From Gyrodactylus bullatarudis (lineage: Eukaryota; Platyhelminthes; Monogenea; Gyrodactylidea; Gyrodactylidae), in assembly GCA_012064415.1 (NCBI GenBank), contig SSNU01000055.1, positions 496,001 through 560,000 of the forward strand: DNA of 64,000 bases, in the 5' to 3' direction. The first letter of the stretch is position 1. Every line of letters starts with the position of its first letter. The position numbers and the translations under genes are program-made. The notes below the pieces were generated by a model, which did no database searches, was not told where the DNA came from, and was given only the letters and a program-made list of their open reading frames with translations. Of this stretch, positions 62,216 through 64,000 are shown in pieces.

Positions 62216-63727
62216 GTAATTAGTAATTTCAATACTTCTATCGGGATACAGAACAGGTGCTGGGGTGGGGGTGGAAGGGGGCTTGAGTATAAAACTACTA
62301 CTGTATTGAACACAATACCTAATTTATTTATTTATCAACATATTTTGACATAATCTTCAAACATCTCTCTTGGGTTGTTTGAGTTTCATAAAAAAAAGTC
62401 AAGAATATTTCTTATTTACATCAATTTGAATTTGTCTAAAATCTATCTTTTCGAATTTGAAAAAACTATCTCTCCTGTATTCTTTCACGATGATGGATCC
62501 TTTTACTACACTACAGTGCTGTTATCTTACCAGAATGAGCAAATTTTAATGTTCCGTTAGGCGTGTAGTCATCTTCACTGGAATCTGGCTCATTAGCTAG
62601 TGAATGGTTATAGCTGAGCATGTTTCTGTGATACTTTCCGTCAAAGATGGCTAAAAATATTTAAAAAATGAGCCACAAAAGTTGAAGCTAGTTAATATGA
62701 AGGTGAGAATTTATGATTTTTACGAAATTCTTAATTTTTTCATCAAGAAATCGAATCTGATCAAGTTTTTATGGAATCTAGATCATTAGGGCCTCTTTCA
62801 CGATATAGAGGAAAAAAATTTAGAAACAATCAATTTTTAAGAAAAAACGGCAAACTTGAAATCTTGAAGTAGCGCTAAATTCCCAATTTTTTTGAACTTT
62901 TTATTTCAAAGAGAGCGATAAAAAGTTGATTTTTAGGATCACAACAAGACAAAAAAATGAACCATCATCATAAAATTTTTGATAAATTCGTCATTTTTCA
63001 GGGATCTTAAAATTTTCCCACAATTATGGGGTGATTCTCAAAACCAGATTCAGCATATTTGATTACTTTGACTAATTGTGATCCTAAAAATCAATTTTTG
63101 ATCACTCTCTCGCATTGAAATCAAAAAAACTTTACAACTCTAAGTTCAAAAAAAGGGAGTCTGGCGCTACTTCAAGATTTCAAGTTTGCCGTTTTTTTCT
63201 AAATTTTTTTCCTCCGTATCGTGAAAGAGGCCCTAATGATCTAGATTCCAAAAAATCTTGATCGAATTCGATTTCTTGATGAATTTCGTAAAAATCATGA
63301 ATTCCCATCTTCATATTAACTAGGTGTACATACCATTATTCGGTTTACTAAAGTTGGTTGAATCAGTCTCGGAGGAGGGATCAAGCTGTTCCATAACTTC
63401 ATGATCAGCATTACGATCCACCTTGTGAAGGCCTCGGAGATATTCCTTTGGACGCCTGTAGTTGATTGTCTTTTTAGTATTTCTAAACTCATCCATTGAA
63501 AAAGGTGAACTGCTGGTGTTGTTGCGCTTCAATTGTGAGAAACAATCTCCACTCAAGTTTTCATCGAGAGAAGTTTTATTTCTTCCGATATGGTGTGAGG
63601 GTGTATCAGGTGCTGTTAATTTTTCCATATCCGGAGTGTACATATGAAGAGAACTCGACTCAGCTATTGTATTACAGTTGAATATTGCTTGGCGTACTTG
63701 CTGTTTAATAACTTTGGCCAAATCTTC
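62213..63727 (-). CDS. Unidentified gene, 3' end (three last exons)
   Basis: Minus-strand exons 63334-63727, 62531-62650 and 62213-62259 join in phase; the gene continues upstream beyond the acceptor at 63727. The product tail is hydrophilic and Ser/Asn-rich with charged stretches (EDLAKVIKQQVRQAIF, KKTINYRRPKEYLRGLHK, IFDGKYHRNMLSYNHSLAN, ANEPDSSEDDYTPNGTLKF) and ends APVLYPDRSIEITNY. It looks like a cytoplasmic, possibly regulatory tail; I do not recognise the protein. Intron 62651-63333 is almost wholly a foldback element. The last acceptor follows a pyrimidine-rich tract (CCACCCCCACCCCAG). The stop TAG is contributed by the MITE. Confidence 0.7.
62688..63323. mobile_element. Long-inverted-repeat (foldback) element filling an intron
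   Basis: Arms at about 62688-62945 and 63073-63323 are inverted copies, starting CTAGTTAATATGAAG at the outer end and running through CCTCTTTCACGAT and AACTTGAAATCTTGAAGTAG-like words to GATTTTTAGGATCACAA at the inner end. The loop is about 130 nt with no coding. It occupies 636 of the 683 nt of the host intron. The older copy in DPP intron 3 shares its inner words. Confidence 0.8.
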
Positions 63728-64000
63728 CTATAAACAATAAATTGACTAGAATCATTCGCCAAACTTTAAATGGTGGAGGTTGGTTTATTTTCTCGAAAAA
63801 AAACGAATATAAAACTATCCTCTTCAAGAGATATAAAATAAATTGGCTAATGAAATTGTAGCAGAAAAATACAGATTAAATAAAAACAGCCAATTCTCAA
63901 TTGTGTTACATTTTCTTCTCATCTCTGGTCATGCTGCGTCACAGATATAGCTCATGGCTGTATTTACAAAAAATAAATAGAAAAAAATTCAAAATCCATT

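Overview
This is about 64 kb of AT-rich nuclear DNA from an animal, almost certainly an invertebrate. Protein-coding exons with GT-AG introns, poly(A) signals and the standard code are seen throughout, and the gene set is conserved metazoan: a dipeptidyl peptidase IV-type enzyme, SNRNP200/Brr2, a NOA1-type GTPase, PPP1R7/Sds22, EMC7, a TBC1D24/Skywalker-type protein, an RREB1/Hindsight-type zinc-finger factor, RAD23, LSM1 and NBAS. Decayed hAT, foldback and non-LTR elements would fit an arthropod or similar invertebrate, but I cannot name a species from the sequence alone.

Layout. 1-10.4 kb (+): 3' part of a catalytic DPP gene (14 exons), with transposon-swollen introns in its first half. 10.7-17.8 kb (-): SNRNP200, 7 exons, converging on DPP. 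17.9-19.9 kb (+): NOA1-like, starting 92 nt from SNRNP200. 19.9-20.9 kb (-): PPP1R7, 3'-to-3' with NOA1 (34 nt between CDS ends). 21.0-21.7 kb (+): EMC7, 63 nt from PPP1R7. 22.0-22.4 kb (-): reverse-transcriptase remnant. 23.3-23.9 kb (+): an orphan 180-aa protein. 24.9-35.6 kb (+): an unidentified gene made of tiny phase-consistent exons in multi-kb introns, with a possible minus-strand first exon at 34.2-34.3 kb. 37.6-40.1 kb (-): TBC1D24-like. 40.7-47.5 kb (-): RREB1-like. 48.1-49.6 kb (+): RAD23. 49.7-50.2 kb (-): LSM1. 50.3-61.3 kb (+): NBAS, interrupted by a dead hAT transposon and foldback elements. 62.2 kb to beyond 63.7 kb (-): 3' end of an unidentified gene whose stop codon sits exactly at a MITE end.

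Two themes stand out. First, housekeeping genes form a compact alternating head-to-head/tail-to-tail series with 63-106 nt between divergent start codons. Second, introns are extremely short where no transposon has landed: 26 nt in LSM1, apparently 25 nt at the 5' end of the TBC1D24-like gene, 35-39 nt in three more cases, and mostly 55-69 nt elsewhere. The long introns often contain recognisable foldback/hAT insertions.

Gene models were built by joining splice sites so that the frame stays open and family residues are kept; for most complete models the exon lengths sum to a multiple of three. One place, in NBAS near 53.26-53.32 kb, does not join cleanly and is flagged.
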